Source: Hydractinia symbiolongicarpus (lineage: Eukaryota > Cnidaria > Hydrozoa > Anthoathecata > Hydractiniidae). From it: a DNA stretch of 64,000 bases. This document shows positions 30,060 to 41,310 of the stretch, in pieces. The DNA lies in assembly GCF_029227915.1 (NCBI RefSeq), contig NC_079875.1, positions 11,097,001 to 11,161,000 of the forward strand. Reading direction: 5' to 3'. Made by a program: the position numbers and the translations under genes. The notes beneath the pieces are model-generated. The model made no database searches, was not told the DNA's origin, and saw nothing but the letters and a program-made list of their open reading frames with translations. The number at the start of each line of letters is the position of its first letter. The first letter of the stretch is position 1.

Positions 30060-30700
30060 TTTGTGTGTTCTGTTGTTCACATTTTCATGTTACTCTGAAT
30101 TGTTATTGATAATCCACAGTCTTTAAATGTTTCTTTGGTGTCTTTCCTATTTTTTTCTACTTGTGGTCCACTTTTCTGCTTAAACACGGCTAACCTATCG
30201 TCTGTGTACCAATCAATATCGCTTTTTTGTATTTCCTCGTTACAAGATCCAATATGTACGTTTCTACAAGTTCATAAGTTTTAGCGCAATCATATGCGCC
30301 TCTTTTAACGTCAAATAAACAATTGTTTGATTTTATCCATGTGTCATTACCGTTAAACAGTAAACATTTTTTGAATGTTTTGTTTATTTCTTTATCCTTT
30401 TTAGAGATTTTGAGAATTGTCTTGGCGAATGTTAATGCTTTTATTAATAGAAAGTTTAAAATCCTTGACGTCAAACATTAAGAATTTGTTTGTTTTTATT
30501 TTCAATTTTGTTAAACCATTCAATAATATTTTTTGTACTTTTCTATTGCTTTACCTGTAGAGCTTTCACCAATTTTTTGGTAATAGTTTTAAAGATTTCT
30601 TTGCTCATACGTCCAAGATCTGCTAGAACACAGTTTTCGCGTGCTACAAAAATTAGAAAACCTGATTCAATTGAAATTACTTTTTCTGAAGCTTTTCCAC
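30060..30700 (-). pseudogene. Decayed reverse-transcriptase-like gene of the YRDDGLA type
   Basis: Minus-strand blocks read GRMSKEIFKTITKKLVKAL, then EWFNKIENKNKQ, FDVKRGAYDCAKTYELVE and, after a frame change near 30210, YTDDRLAVFKQKSGPQ. This matches my memory of a cnidarian RT family with FDV.GAYDGAE..ELV and Y(R)DDGLAVFKN motifs. Its wider classification is unclear to me. Multiple stops make it non-functional. Sequence 30810-32040 contains no supported gene. Confidence 0.5.
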
Positions 30701-32042
30701 CCCAACCTGACGGAGTAATTCCAAATAAATACTTTATTGTGATATGTCATTATATTAAAAATCAGTTTGTGCTCTGGCATTTAGGTTTAGCGACGATTCA
30801 ATAAAAATTTCAGTACAGTCATTTATGCATACACAATTTTTAAAACTTTTAAGCAGATTTGCTCTCAGAGCTTCTCTTTTTGACCAAACAATAATTTTTT
30901 TAAAATATCTGAAATTTCTGGGACCATGATCTATAAATTGTGGACACTCGACCTTTAGTTATAATAAAATAAATTGCCAGTTCTTTGTTCATAGTACTAA
31001 GTTTTAATTTCTTAAAAACTAGTTAGAGGTGATTTTCGACCGAGAAAGTAATTAAAATTTTTCTGGATGGCCGATTTACAATTTCTAACAACCATTTATA
31101 TACCACAGGTTTTCGAATACCAGTCAAGAAATTTAACCTATTTTCTTTGATATTATGATCCAATAGTTTACGCTTCACAGTTTACAATTATGCTTGTGTT
31201 TGTTGCAACTGAACTTTCAGTTTATGTTGTCATAATCTACTTTCCCAAACTTGTGATTTTAGGATCTTTTCTCGTGCAGATAGTAGGTTGTCTGTTTGTG
31301 TTGCTAGAAATAACCATTACAAGGAAGAAATTAGCTAGCTATACTTACCAAGCATCTACTAAAGTAAAATTGAAACCATATATTTCCACCATTATATCCT
31401 TCAGCACTTTTCTCTGTCATCACTGGTTCAACTTGCTGCCTTTTTTGTAGCCTTTCATATGGACCTAATGACTCTTTATTTCTTTTCTCTGGGGATTTGA
31501 AAAGAAAAACGTTTTGTCACATAATCAATGTGATTTGTGTCATTCAATTTTTTTCCCAAAATAAAAGTGAAATGAGTTTGTTTTGACTGCCAGCATTTTG
31601 CTCAATTAGTTCGCAAAATCAAAGCACACAGAAGACATCTATGCTGCAAAAGCCAAGTTATGTATGGATAGATTACGAGATCAAACAACGTGTACTTTAC
31701 CTTTAGGCGAAATCAATAGTAACACCACAAATTTAAAAACATCTGAAATTACTGTGGAACAAGAAATGCCTGTTCAAACAAGGCTGTTGAAAAACAGTAA
31801 GTAACACTTTTTTAGAAACGCAAAAAACACACGTCTGTTTGCAAAGAAAATTTTAAATGACTGCCTTCAAAACCAAGATACAAGAATATGTGCTGCTACT
31901 AATTAGCATAACAATATCAAATAAAATTTACAAAACAAAGAATATAAATTTGAATGGTGAATCGAAAAAAACATAAAGGTAATTAAGCGTGACTTTTTAA
32001 CTTCTCGCCTCTTGAACCATAGGTTTCAACTATATACATCTC

Positions 32043-33180
32043 TCAGTTTCGTAAAGTCTGTCCTTCAAGGGCCGCTCTCTTTGGTGTTCGCGTACGATTC
32101 ACACTTGGTCCCAGGTCATGCTCATCAATGGAACTTTCTTCGCTTTCGACAATTTCAAATGGCACAAGTGTCTGGATTGGCCAGTGGCATGATGTTATCT
32201 TACTAGTCTTTGATGTAGTGGTCAACTTTCCACCTGTAACAACATTGTCCGTGCCTATAATTAATTCCTCCACTTTTCCAAATTTCCATTTATACCGGGT
32301 GCGGTCTCATCTTTTATAAGTACAATATCGTTTAACTTTAATATCTCATTAGATTGTGACTTTTCTCGGCGATACAGGTGCGCTTGCCGTAATTCGCTGA
32401 GGTAAGCAGATACAAATATCTTCCAGTATTTATCTTGAAGATTCTTTAAATAAATCAAGCGCTTCAAAGTATGCACGGGGTCACTCGTATCAACAACATC
32501 CACACTATTATGAATCACGTTATGTCCAAACAATAAATGGAACGGAGTTAAAACTTTTTGTAAATAATCATTTGAAATGAAGTTAATGGAGGACTATTAA
32601 TGACAGCTTCCACACTACACAGCATAGTCTCCGTTTTTTTATACGTGAGAAGACTTTTACCAAGCGATTTCCTCAATGACAACTTAACAGATCGTACCAA
32701 GCGTTCGTAGAACCCGCCCCACCAGGGTGAGACAGAAAGAATAAAACGCTGTTTGATTTTATTCTAAACAAGAAATTGTTTAAAATTTCGGGCTTTGACC
32801 GTTTTGGCGTTGTCATGATTTATCAACGACGGTTTTTCTTTTCTAGCGTTGTACGGCACGTAAAAAAAAGATTTTCTAATGTCTGGGGTCAGCTTCAAGT
32901 GAATCGCACGACTGGTAGCGCATGTAAACAATAACACGTACACTTTTAGAGTTAGGTCCTTGTCTTTAATAAAGATCCAGCATAGTCTAAACCAACAATT
33001 ACCAAACTTCGCCTATGTACTCTACAAACAGGCAAGTCCGTTGTCGGCGGGGAAGTCAACGCTTTTTCTTGGTAACGCATGTGTGTAGTGGTTTGTGCGC
33101 TGGGCACGGGATGGTCAGGACATTTATTGTCCTCTTCATCCATTTGTTTTATGTGTTTTCTCGATTTCATTTATTTTGAT
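32043..33180 (-). pseudogene. BEL/Pao integrase core and DUF5641 domain
   Basis: Reading downward: LTSPPTTDLPVCRVHRRS, VGLDYAGSLL (first Asp of the core), a middle that is partly unreadable, SPWWGGFYERLVRSVKLS with the catalytic Glu in GFYERL, VEAVINSPPLTS, LLFGHNVI, LKRLIYLKNLQDKYWKIF, NDIVLIKDETAPG and VEELIIGTDNVVTGGKL. The WWGGFYERLV motif and the DUF5641 tail are diagnostic of BEL/Pao. Frameshifts lie near 32560 and 32270. Confidence 0.75.
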
Positions 33181-33184
33181 GTTT

Positions 33185-35090
33185 TTTATGTTATTTGTTG
33201 GCTCGGTTTGGTGGAGGAAGTAGGATGAGTCGTGTAATGATGTACCTCGTTGGTAAAGAGTGAAGGGCAGTAAAGAGGGATAAGGTGGAGAAGAAGAAGT
33301 AGAAATGTAGAAATGCAGGGATGGAGGCGGTGGTTTGGCTTTGTATAATTGCTAGATTTTCCTCTTTGTTCCTTTTCAGAAATTCTTTGTTGCTATTTTC
33401 AGTTTCTCATTTTATTATTTTATTTTATTTTATTTTTTATGAATTTATTCCGAAAATTTTATCTACGTACTATCGTTTATTAATTGAATGGGGGTTGGTA
33501 TTCTGTCAAACGTGGGGTAATAGTTGACTTTGTTTATTAAGTAGTTTTTGATGCCTTTATTATGTTCTTCCACGTTTTGGAGCCATTTTCTTGCAAGTGC
33601 AATAATTCTATTTTTTATAGTAGGGACATTTGCAATTTGAAGCAGCAGGCTATTTGGTCTACTTCTGCTGAGGCCGTAAATGTAGCGAAGGTACTTTGTT
33701 TGTATTACTTCTAGTTTTTTTAGGTTTGTTTCATTTAAAGTTATCATGGCAGTAGCACCATACTCCATTTTGCTTCTAACGTAGCAGTTGAAAAGATACT
33801 TCATTACGGGGACATTTGGACCGAAGGTGTTGTTTTTTAGTGTATACAGTATACTGGTTTTGTGTTTTATGGCTTTTATTGTATTGTTTATGTGTGCGTT
33901 GAAGTTGAAGTATTCGTCGAAGATGACGCCAAGAAATTTGGCTTCCGATCTTTTTTCTATATTTTCATTTTTTATTTTCAAACTCATACATGCATTCTGT
34001 CTTTTTTTTCTAAAGTTTATTTGGGTTGACTTGGTAGTATTTAAACTATCGTCTATTTTATCCAGTTGAGTCTGGAGTGTTTTTTTCATCTGGGATGTGT
34101 TTTTATGGGAAAACCAGATTGCAATGTCATCCGCAAATTGTGTTTGGATCACTTGGCTTGTTGGGATAGGGAGGTCATTAACAAATAATATATATAGGAT
34201 AGGGCTCAAAGGGCTTCCTTGGGGAACTCCAAAATTGGGATGGAATGCTATTCCTTCTACCCCATCAACTACTACCCTGATCTCTCTATTTGTTAGGAAA
34301 CTTTTTATCCAAAACAGAGTTTTCTTGTTGATATTCATTTTTTGAAGTTTCCATATGAGTCCGCTATGCCACACTCTATCAAAGGCTTTCTCTACATCCA
34401 AAAAGATGGCAGTGGAGGTTCTGTTTCTATTAAAACCTTGTGTTACATATTGACTAAGTCTGAATATGTGATCTTGAGTGGAATGACGTTTCCGGAACCC
34501 ACTCTGATTTTCGTTCAGCAAATTGTTTGTTTCTGCCCATTCTTGAATTTTTTTTGCCATAATTTTTTCTAATAATTTTCCTAAGTTACTTAGGAGGCTG
34601 ATAGGTCTGTAGTTCTTTGCTAGCCTATGGTCTTTTCCCACCTTTGGAATCATTGTCACTAATGCGAATTTCCATATTTTTGGATGATAACCTTGGCTGA
34701 GACAGCCATTAAAAATAGGAAGGAGGATATCTGGGAGACTGTATTTGATGGCTTTTATTAGTTTGTTTCTGATTTTATCTGGGCCACTTGCTTTTTTAGG
34801 GTCAATGTCATTTATGATGGTTACTATATCCTCGCGGGAAATGTTTTCTTCACAGTTTGGGTAGTCAGAGGGATCAGATTTATCGTTTTTCAGTTCATCT
34901 TCGATAATTTTTTTTACGTCCGCTCTGTATGTAGGTGAATCGAGCTTCTCGTTGCAGAGGGTGTCTTTTAGGAGGGAAGTAAAGATCTTACATTTTTCAT
35001 CGTTTGTTTGGTATTTTTTGTTCTCATGTTTTAAAGTTGGTGTTGTTTTCTTTTCATTTTTATTTGGATCTATCCTTGGTAACGTTTACA
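33185..35090 (-). mobile_element. Jockey/CR1-like LINE inserted in BEL/Pao, 5'-truncated
   Basis: Interrupts the BEL integrase between its zinc-binding N-terminus (ending near 35093) and core (starting near 33180). Contains the C-terminal half of ORF2 including the RT but no endonuclease, plus a roughly 280-bp 3' region. This shape is typical of 5' truncation. Confidence 0.7.
33463..35070 (-). pseudogene. LINE reverse transcriptase, 5'-truncated but otherwise open
   Basis: The open frame extends upstream of the first Met at 34659 to about 35070 without a stop. Motifs are DPKKASGPDKIRN, YRPISLLSNLGKLLEKI, TAIFLDVEKAFDRVWH (motif A), GVPQGSPLSPILYILFVND (motif B) and TQFADDIAIWF (motif C, FADD), then FLGVIFDEYFNFNAHIN and the thumb/connection to a stop near 33465. 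No frameshift was noticed, so the insertion is fairly young. The endonuclease domain is absent. Confidence 0.8.
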
Positions 35091-35092
35091 CA

Positions 35093-36390
35093 TTACACAT
35101 TTATACAAACACTTTTCACAGTTCTTATAATATAAGAAAGAGTCGTTTCTACACCATGATGATAAACTTTATAGTTAGAATCTTTAATCAATAGTTTCGT
35201 AAAACTGCTTTTGATACCACGCAGTATCAATGAATACTTCTTGTTCCTTACTAACATAGCATTGCCAAAACATCCTCGTAAAGGATAACAATTCGCATCG
35301 TCAACAAATAATTTCAAACTACTTTTCAACTTCAAAAATCTAGTCGTTTCTTTAATTCGCCTTTTTCCGTTGTTATCCATAATTCCATTGCACATTTCGT
35401 TTGTCTAAAGTTATCGTCTCGCAAAACGTAAGCTGTACTATTGAGTAGTTTGTTCAACGCACTAGATCTATCAATGTCAATGATTTCTTTGACAAAGTAA
35501 GTTGGACTGTCCACCTTACTAATCATAACTGTATCAGTTCTTCCAACATCACTATCTATCATATCAACATTACCATCAGCTAACCGATCAAACCCATTAA
35601 ATACAGACGCATTAGCACTACTCAAACAATCACTAGACAATTCCTCTTGCGAACCACCACCACAATACAACGCACCACTAAGATTTGTCAACAACTTATT
35701 TTTATTCCTCAATTCTTCAACGACACCTAATAAAATACCAGACGACTCATTCAACTTATCAACATCCTCCACTCCACTGACACCACTCAGTAAAACATCA
35801 GACACGAAATCCAACTCATCACCAGCTAAAACCAGACTTTTTCTTGACTTTTGCAACCTTTTTACTTTCTCTCAAAACGTCCACCATTTACAACTTCCTT
35901 TCAAACTCACCAACCTCAAAATCATATCATACAAAAACTCCAGTCCACAAAACCACAGTTTTTTAACCACGCTGTCGAACGCTGTCGACCTAGTGGCAAT
36001 ATCGGCTTCCCTGAAACATGATTCCACCTTCCTTTTTGAACAATTTTTTCTCATTTTAACAACCCAAAATTTTCTTTTCAATCAACACAATGCAACTTCT
36101 GAGTCGGTCCAACAAAAAACATCAAATTTAAAACGTGTCTCAAAAGCTACACTTATATCTCTGATCAACTCACTGAGCAAAACACATCCCAACAATTTTC
36201 AAGCAAGGTATACGTAATTCTTACTTTGTTACTTTAATTTAACACTGACTCCAACAGATGACTTCTCTCTAATATAAACTGCTCCAAAATATGCTCGCTG
36301 AGAACTATCGCAAAAACCATGGAGCTGAAACTGATTAACTCCAGAACTACCCAAAGAATCTGGGAAACCAATCTGGGAAACCGCAAACTA
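35093..36390 (-). pseudogene. BEL/Pao RNase H, connection and integrase N-terminus
   Basis: Blocks read FCWTDSEVALCWLK (RNase H), READIATRSTAFDSVVKKLWF (family NPADxxTRG...LW), then a long linker frame (35856-35332), then PLRGCFGNAMLVRNKK and HHGVETTLSYIIR, where the integrase HHCC zinc region should be. Several frame changes. The linker ORF is unusually free of stops (174 residues). Confidence 0.6.
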
Positions 36391-37470
36391 CACAAACAAT
36401 ACAATTCTTACAACAAACTGAACCAACTTAACATCATCTGGCACTTCTTCATCGCAACCAATACTATCTCTACACAAAAGCTGAAAGATAATCTTGATTT
36501 TGACTGTAATTGGCGATATCAAGCCTAAAGGATCGTATACAGAAGCTGCAACCTTGAGCACATTCCTTTTCGAAGGTCTCAATAGCAAAGCTTCCTGAGC
36601 GAACTCGTCGATGCTTAACACTCTCCTCACTTCACCACTAGCTTTCATTTGCGTTTCCAAATATTTGATATCGTCACCAGACTCCATTTTTGCAGAGTCA
36701 CTTCTGTCATTATCAAAGAATTGTTTCTTCAAGGAATCCATCTTTAAACTCAACAAGGTTGAACATACTTCTCTAAATAAAGACGGATCGTTCCATTCAG
36801 TAGAAATGACTACAACCTTTGCCAAAAACGACACGTAAAAATCGATAAATGATCAGGTTTTCGTCGGGGGTATTTAAATCAGTCCACAAAAATCGAACAA
36901 GATCTTGGTGCTCTTGCGAAAGTTCCACATTTAGGAAGCCTTGCTTGATATCAGCGAGAATACCAATTCAATTAGTTCTAAAACGCAGGAAAAAATCAAA
37001 AATCTTTGTTAAAAGATTTGGATAAGAATATAAGCAACTATTCAAAGATGGTTGGTTTACAGAGCATGAAACATCGAATACAGCTCTAATTTTTGAGGCA
37101 TCTTTGTTGTAACGGATCACAGGACGGTGCGGTAAATAGAAAACAATTGGTCGAGTTTATCATTGTGCGTGCACTTTGTAATTTTCATTCTTTCTTTGCC
37201 AGGTGCTTCAGCCACTTCACTTTCAGGAACACGCTCTATGATTCCGTTTTTTTTGTATTGCTTGAAAGTAGATCATTATCATCAATCATGTTTTTCAACT
37301 TCTGTAATCTTGTGAATGACGTTTGGAAATTACCCGGCAAGATGTCATGATCTGGTCGAAAAGGAAGCTTAGTGACATAACGATGAACATTGAAAGTGAT
37401 ATCCATCCCAAAACTAGTGACTACACTATCTTTTCCTGAAGACCCAACTGACTTAACACTTCCCCGATAA
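36388..37470 (-). pseudogene. BEL/Pao reverse transcriptase
   Basis: Blocks in order: YVTKLPFRPDHDILPGN-like start (near 37380), the split APGK/VFYLPHRPVIRYNK region (37200/37140), FDVSCSVNQPSLN, GILADIKQGFLNVELSQEHQ (motif A Asp) and RFLWTDLNTPDENL. The downstream frame has SIDEFAQEALLLRPSKRNVLKVAASVYDPLGLISP, a hallmark of BEL/Pao. The YxDD motif itself was not found in an open frame. Confidence 0.65.
37145..37197 (+). repeat. Minimal (about 50 bp) insertion of a structured-tail 3' end
   Basis: The sequence ggtcgagtttatcattgt(a/g)cgtgcactttgtaattttcattctt matches the last bases of the tail at 11898-12176. It splits the BEL RT reading between PGK and VFYLPHRP. Its right end coincides exactly with the tail 3' end, as expected of extreme 5' truncation during target-primed reverse transcription. 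Confidence 0.75.
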
Positions 37471-37544
37471 CGTAAGGCGCGTAGCGCCGCAATGTATTGA
37501 GATTTTATGAATATAAAATTGAAATACGATTTAATATTGGTTAA

Positions 37545-38143
37545 TTAAGCCCATTCTTGCAAATAATGGCACCCCGACCGAAGCGAATTTTCAGACCGGG
37601 TTTTATCAAAATCAAATAAGAAAAAAACACACTGTGAACACACATAATCGTTTATCAGTATGGGTATGTGTTCATCATTACTTGGAATTCTAATATATGC
37701 AATTTTTAGTAAGTGTGATTTGTCTTGTAGCGTTTGACAATGTATATCATCAATACATTCGTCGTTGTAACAATTTGCAGTCCTAGTGCTAGCGGTACTA
37801 GTATCTAGATCTTTAGACGAGTGGAACGGGTGTTTAGTCAAAGTACATTGACTGCATATCCAATCACACGGTGCAGTTTACGTCATTTTCTTTTGCAATG
37901 TTAGAGAAGTTGGAGCACATACTGCATGTGTCAAATTTTGACATACTGAGCAAAACAATCTCTTTCGGTTGGTGCTAACTCCCTTAAAACAAACACTACA
38001 TTTTGGTGACGTTTTGATAGTTTTCTGCGTGTTCGTTCGGAGATTGGATAATCCTTTACGGAGGGTATGTCCCGGATTCCGTTCAATATCTCCCGATAAG
38101 ATAATTTGGTATGACGCGTAATGATTACTGTAGTATTGTACAC
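37545..38143 (-). pseudogene. PHD-like zinc finger fragment, possibly LINE ORF N-terminus
   Basis: On the minus strand a Cys/His cluster reads CSVCFKGVS, LFCSVCQNLTHAVC and, after a frame change near 37870, DWICSQCTLTKHPFHSS, which fits a PHD-type C4HC3 pattern. A basic lead (SERTRRKLSKRH) precedes it and an unrecognised segment follows to 37545. Cnidarian CR1/jockey-like LINEs often carry such a PHD finger at the start of an ORF, so a LINE origin is likely but not shown. Confidence 0.4.
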
Positions 38144-38284
38144 TGCTTTTGCTTCTTCTCAGTTTTACTTTATGATTATGTGCATTAGTTTCTTTTGTTA
38201 TACCGACATTCCATCCTCTAGGCGATATAAATAAACGATAACGATGCCATTGTTACGTTGCGATGTCCCAGATTGAAAATTAAA

Positions 38285-38520
38285 AATCGACTCCACTTCT
38301 TACCCCAGTCACACAAGATTGCACAGAGTAGGACAGATGATAAGTTATGGATGAAAGAAATGTCTAGTTCCTGCTGAAAACTGTTCGCAGACCTCTTTTG
38401 AGGTGACTCAGCTAGACATGTTGGGTACCTTGGTTCAGGAATATGAGTCGAAACCCTTGTACCCTTTACAGAAGTCCTGTCCTACTCTCTCTGTCTGTTT
38501 GTTTGTTTAATTTTTGTGCC
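38285..38520 (+). repeat. Structured 3' tail, subfamily C, internal part
   Basis: cgactccacttcttaccccagt, then agaaatgtctagttcctgctg, the tgttcgcagacctcttttgaggtgactc hairpin-like body and cctactctctctgtctgtttg match 11898-12050. The match stops abruptly at ttgtgcc (38520), where the next repeat begins, so the natural 3' end is missing here. Confidence 0.6.
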
Positions 38521-38755
38521 ATCCAGTTGACTGCCAGGAAAGACTGGTTGACACTGGGACTAGTGGCTGTGGGAAAGACCACTGACGGTGGGAAAGACCA
38601 TAGATCGATGCATAAAAGTTGACTGGGTGGTGAAGTGAATTCCTTGTTTAAGTTCGAGACGATATGTAATGGTTTTCTGGGTAGCCGCCGCTGGGTTCCT
38701 AATCTACCTTTCTAAGGGGTGGTTTCTTGGTCAGCCCATGCATTACTATTAGATT

Positions 38756-39224
38756 TCTCAAGTGTTTATGTCTGAGGTTGGAAAGCTTTTTTGTTTCCAG
38801 GTGTGCTGCTTTTCACTCTTTGTCACAACCTTTCTAAGGACTGGGTTCCAAGTCTACCTTTCTTAGCCCTGGGCTCTGTGTCAGTAGGTAAAAACAACAA
38901 CGATACGATTTGTTAGTTGTCGACTCTTCTTTTTCCAACGTTTAACAAAAGTTCTTGGTTTTGGCAGATGGTGTCAATGAATGTGGCTTGTGTCTCGCAG
39001 GAGGCAGGGGATGCTTACTCAAGGGCCCGCAGCAGATCCTAAGCATGAGTGAATTTCGCCAATCCTCATGTTTCCACATTCATAGGTGTTTGTTTCAGTA
39101 CAGCCGAAATGCATTAGCTTTTCGATCATCCCTGTAAAGGGGAGAATACAGAAGTTTTCCAGTTGCTTCTTATTCTTTGGAGAGAAACCTCCTTTTTTCA
39201 TTAACATCTCTGTCTTGAAAGGCT
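38756..39224 (+). repeat. Dispersed repeat, copy 2
   Basis: Close match to 18030-18507 across its length. This copy extends further left (38521-38755), with a gggaaagacca direct pair, and right into unmatched sequence. Confidence 0.6.
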
Positions 39225-39839
39225 TGTTATATCTGCATTGCGATGTAGTTACTCCTATTATCAAATAACTCTGTTAATGGTAAATATACTTTACTTTACT
39301 CATAAAAACAATTCTCCTCTGAACAACACGTCCGCACTCCACGGCTGATCAGTGTTATGAATAAGTCCCATGTACCATACAAACAACCCTGTTCACAACC
39401 ATAGATAAATTCCATAATATTTTTTGATCCGATGCAACACCTGTATCGAGCTGAACTAGCAGAATCTTTTATCATTGCCTCATCTGTTTTGTCTACGTTT
39501 GCGTGCCTAACCTTTATGTTCCAACAAAATTTTCAATTTGTTATTATTTATTATTTATTTATTTAAAAATATTTATACAGGATGAGGACTTCAGTAATTT
39601 GCAAATATATACATAAATACAAAAAAAACTATTATCAATGTCCGTCCTGTCTGAGAATAAAAATGGAAAAAAGCAGTAAAAACAGTTAAAACGATAAAAA
39701 CAAGCGAAAAATTGATCAACTAGAAATGCAACAGTATGCAGACAAGGTGTGAGAGCTAATTAAGACATAGGTATAGTTTAAAATGTGACTAAGATAGCCG
39801 CTGAGAGTCACATCGCCCAATAGCTGGTATCGTCTATTA

Positions 39840-40972
39840 CGAGAAGTACCCTCTGAGCGCCTTCATAAAAAGAGACATATTATCGATTCTTCGAATTTCA
39901 AGTGGCGCAGTGAATTATACAGTTTACCCCCTGCAAAATAGAAACTCTGCCGGCCGATTTCTAGTTTGACCCGAGGTAACCTGACAATGCAGCCGTTATT
40001 TCGTGTGTAATTGACATGTTGTTGGCTGACAAAATAATTGTCAAAATGTTCAGATGTTAGTTCATTTAGTAGACACTCTTTAACGAGTGCACAAATATTA
40101 CGGTTGACGAGTCCTGTGATGGATGGAATATTATCACTCCGGACAATCGATCTAGCACGGTTCTCAAGCGATTTTAATTTGTTGAGCTGTGTAATTGTGA
40201 AAGGTATTCTCAATGCACTACTATAAGTGATTAAAGGTACAATCATCATCGAGAAAACATTGTGTGCGGTTTCAGCGGTATGGTACGGTCGTAATCTTTG
40301 TAGTAGGCGTAAACGGCTGCTTGCGCTTTTATATGATCGGTCGAAGTTGTCATTAGGCATTAACTTGCTGTCGATTACTGTCCCCAGATACTTATACTGA
40401 GAAACGAAATTTATCGGATTTTCTTGATATACAACTTGTAGAGCCTTGCCATGTGTTTTCAAGCGTTTAGCCGTTCCGAACAACATGACTTCTGTTTTCC
40501 CTTTTTTTAGATTTATAATTAACTCATTTTCACGGAAATATACTGATAGTCTCTCAAGGTCTTGATTGAGAAATTGTTCAATTCTAGTAACAGCTTTATG
40601 AGCAACGTATATGACGGTGTCATCTGCGTACATTATAACTTTAGAATTTGAGATATGGTCTACAAAATCCTCATAAAAAATTATAAAAAGCAGTGGTCCC
40701 AAAATGGAATCTTGTGGAACACCGCAGTAAATTCCCATTCCGGGTGGTAACTCGTCTATACCGGTTGCTTTATTTCGTTTGAGTGATCTGAGTTCTTTCT
40801 CTACCAAAATCTTAGAAATATAACCTGTCATGAAAAAAGGTGGTACGTATCTCCATGTAAAATTGATAAGTTGAATTGACTTGGATTTAAGGGAGTTAAC
40901 AGCTGTACTAAAAAACTTTCTGAAGTTGCTTACTTTACTTCTGCTTTCACTATCTTTTGACATTTGACACAC
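39840..40972 (-). pseudogene. LINE reverse transcriptase with internal deletion
   Basis: The frame holds EKELRSLKRNKATGIDELPP, then jumps directly to YCGVPQDSILGPLLFIIFYED (motif B, with Gly replaced by Asp in PQG) and VIMYADDTVIYV (motif C). Motif A and the fingers between are missing, about 100 residues. It continues with YLGTVIDSKL, LITYSSAL and a thumb region. Coding before it (41240-40975) gives the expected NPRKFWKAIK pre-RT segment. Catalytically dead. Confidence 0.75.
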
Positions 40973-41310
40973 TTTTTTCGGTTTGCTTGGGAATACTAAT
41001 TTTATTGCCTTCCAAAACTTTCTTGGATTTGACAGATTTTCGTTAAGAAGATCACGCTGGTGGTTAGCCTTTGCTTTCAGTATAATATTGTTGCAACTAT
41101 TTCTAATCTTTTTATATATTTCTCTGCATCTTCTGTTTTACCTGATTTGCGAGCCTTGCGATGAAGTTTGTCACGGTTGTTCATTTGAGATTTTATTTTT
41201 GAAGTTAGCCATTTACAAGGTCGTGATTTAGCTCTTTTTCGACTAACGGTGCGTGTTTATCAAAAGCATCTCTTAGCTTCGAGTTAAAATACGTAACTGC
41301 AGAATTTACA

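Larger units (their letters stand above)
32040..37470 (-). mobile_element. BEL/Pao LTR retrotransposon pol, degenerate, with LINE and tail insertions
   Basis: Minus-strand order: pre-RT (37465-37200), RT (37130-36530), RNase H and connection (36390-35870), integrase N-terminus (35400-35093), then after a 1.9-kb LINE insertion the integrase core (33180-32620) and DUF5641-type C-terminal domain (32540-32043). No gag or LTR was recognised. A roughly 50-bp tail end is inserted at 37145-37197. Many frameshifts. Confidence 0.7.

Noticed and set aside
31640-31805. Possible small plus-strand exon ending in aaca|gtaagt
   Set aside because: A good donor but no acceptor, no partner exon and no recognisable protein.
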